Positions 4,851-5,828 of a DNA stretch of 5,828 nt are shown piece after piece. The stretch is from assembly GCA_937892315.1 (NCBI GenBank), contig CALAVF010000138.1, positions 1 to 5,828 on the forward strand, given 5' to 3'. Origin of the DNA: an uncultured Prevotellaceae bacterium (GTDB lineage Bacteria > Bacteroidota > Bacteroidia > Bacteroidales > Bacteroidaceae). Under the pieces are notes generated by a model. That model was not told where the DNA came from, did no database searches, and worked only from the letters and a program-made list of their open reading frames with translations. Made by a program: the position numbers and the translations under genes. Each line of letters starts with the position of its first letter. The first letter of the stretch is position 1.

Positions 4851-5828
4851 ATGAAAAAATTAATGTTTTTAGCCATGTCTGCAATTCTTTTTGCAGCATG
4901 TAGCGGTGAGGATGGCGACTCATCACCGGATGGCAACGGGACCAATGGGAACGTTGATAGCAAAGGGCGTGTGGCACTGCAAGTGACAGGCGGTGTGGAG
5001 GCTACTTCGTCATTGAGTACACGTGTAAATAATAGTGCATGGGAAACGGATGATAAGATAGGAGTTTATGCTTGTACACACGAAGATACACCTACACCAT
5101 ATAGTGCTATCGATGGTGGTAGCAATGTATGTTTTTCTATTACATCAGAAAACGCAGGCGAGACTAAAAGTGAGGATAGTTACACATATAAATCATTCAC
5201 AGGGACAACTTCCATTTATTTGCCCACCAATGGTGCTGCTATTGATGTGTATGCCTATTATCCATATACAGCGGGTGTTACGCCATCAGGACATGAGATT
5301 AGTGTGGCTACACAAACCTCACAGAAAGAGATTGATTGGATGACTACAGGAAAGACAGAAAATGCCACATCCAGTTCTAATACGCCCATTACTAAGTCGC
5401 ATCCTTCATGTGAGTTGCTTTTCAAACATTGTCTCTGCAAAGTACAATTTAACCTTGTTCATGATGACGGTTTGTCAGCAGATGAGGTTACGACAAATCC
5501 TTCTGTCTCGATTTCAGAGTTGCCAACGACTGCTAACTTAAACCTTTATACAGGAGCAATCAGTAATCAGGGAGGAACGGATAGCGCCATCATTCCTGTT
5601 AAGATGAGTACAGCGGAGAGTAACTATGACGTTTCTTTTGAAGCAATCATCTTGCCTTATCAAACGACCACAAATCATACTGTAACTTTGATTCTCAATT
5701 CGCATACATACACGTTTAATATTGACAATAGCAAGCCATTCGTTGCTGGCCATAAATATACATACAACGTGACGGTGAAACCTACAGGCTTGTCTGTTAC
5801 TGCTGCTATCACTCCATGGACTGAAGAG
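4851..5828 (+). CDS. Fimbrillin family protein (Mfa1-like, type V pilus subunit), 3' end outside window
   Basis: The frame is open from ATG 4851 to the window edge, giving 326 visible codons. The signal is lipoprotein type: K2-K3, hydrophobic 4-15, lipobox FAAC with C17, then a G/D/S/N-rich linker (18-38). A strand VALQVTGG (41-48) precedes STR58, followed by W64-E-T-D-D-K-I-G-V-Y (to 73), the hallmark TR...W-x-x-x-D-x-I-G-V-Y of Mfa-like fimbrillins. Other family features are I-D-V-Y-A-Y-Y-P-Y (131-139), I-D-W-M-T-T-G (161-167), LLFKHCLCKVQFNL (189-202) and G-H-K-Y-T-Y-N-V-T-V (300-309), then L-S-V-T-A-A-I-T-P-W. The last element corresponds to the C-terminal strand of FimA-type subunits, so the stop is probably only a few codons beyond the window. 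The product would be a lipidated precursor, surface-exported, cleaved after Arg and polymerised by donor-strand exchange. It lies 76 nt after the lipoprotein gene with no convincing promoter of its own. Base composition falls sharply after about codon 50. Confidence 0.92.
   Translation, partial: MKKLMFLAMSAILFAACSGEDGDSSPDGNGTNGNVDSKGRVALQVTGGVEATSSLSTRVNNSAWETDDKIGVYACTHEDTPTPYSAIDGGSNVCFSITSENAGETKSEDSYTYKSFTGTTSIYLPTNGAAIDVYAYYPYTAGVTPSGHEISVATQTSQKEIDWMTTGKTENATSSSNTPITKSHPSCELLFKHCLCKVQFNLVHDDGLSADEVTTNPSVSISELPTTANLNLYTGAISNQGGTDSAIIPVKMSTAESNYDVSFEAIILPYQTTTNHTVTLILNSHTYTFNIDNSKPFVAGHKYTYNVTVKPTGLSVTAAITPWTEE

Noticed and set aside
5068..5343. 91-codon + strand open frame inside the fimbrillin gene
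   Set aside because: It is in a different frame from the fimbrillin, whose family motifs run continuously through this stretch, and has no start context.
1..5828. tRNA, rRNA, CRISPR array or insertion sequence
   Set aside because: No cloverleaf-like segments, regularly spaced repeats, transposase motifs or terminal inverted repeats were recognised on either strand.

Overview
The window looks like chromosomal DNA from a member of the Bacteroidales, most likely Prevotella-like. The reasons are a Bacteroidetes-type promoter (TTTG, 19 nt, TATATTTG), DUF4369/thioredoxin-fold lipoproteins, and a DUF3575 / DUF5119-like / fimbrillin gene set, which is the usual content of a type V (FimA/Mfa1-like) pilus locus. 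All six genes are on the + strand. The genus is inferred from style only.

Left block (1-3149). The window opens inside the 3' part of a TPR-repeat protein gene. After a 60-nt gap holding a clean 8-bp tandem repeat comes a GTG-started lipoprotein with an N-terminal DUF4369-like domain and a C-terminal thioredoxin fold that has lost both cysteines of the CXXC motif. The next gene, comM (YifB/ComM, Mg-chelatase-like AAA+ ATPase), starts on the base after that stop codon, so the two are probably translationally coupled. comM carries a GC-rich palindrome in frame at about residues 431-441 that looks like an interspersed repeat inserted into the coding sequence.

Middle (3150-3293). A 144-nt T-rich intergenic region contains a run of nine C and a near-ideal Bacteroidetes promoter, but no recognisable terminator hairpin. 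It separates the housekeeping block from the pilus block.

Right block (3294-5828). The order is a DUF3575 outer-membrane-type protein, a fimbrial lipoprotein of the DUF5119/Mfa2 kind that overlaps it by ATGA behind a strong Shine-Dalgarno, and, 76 nt on, a fimbrillin lipoprotein that runs off the window end probably only a few codons before its stop. The three are likely one transcript from the promoter at 3224-3254. By analogy with type V pili, the fimbrillin would be lipidated, exported to the cell surface, trimmed after an arginine (R58 is the best candidate) and polymerised by strand exchange. The accessory proteins would support assembly or anchoring.

I do not see an unprecedented system. 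The most interesting points are the degenerate thioredoxin site, the palindromic insert in comM, the poly-C run upstream of the pilus promoter, and the drop in G+C inside the fimbrillin gene close to the predicted maturation site.
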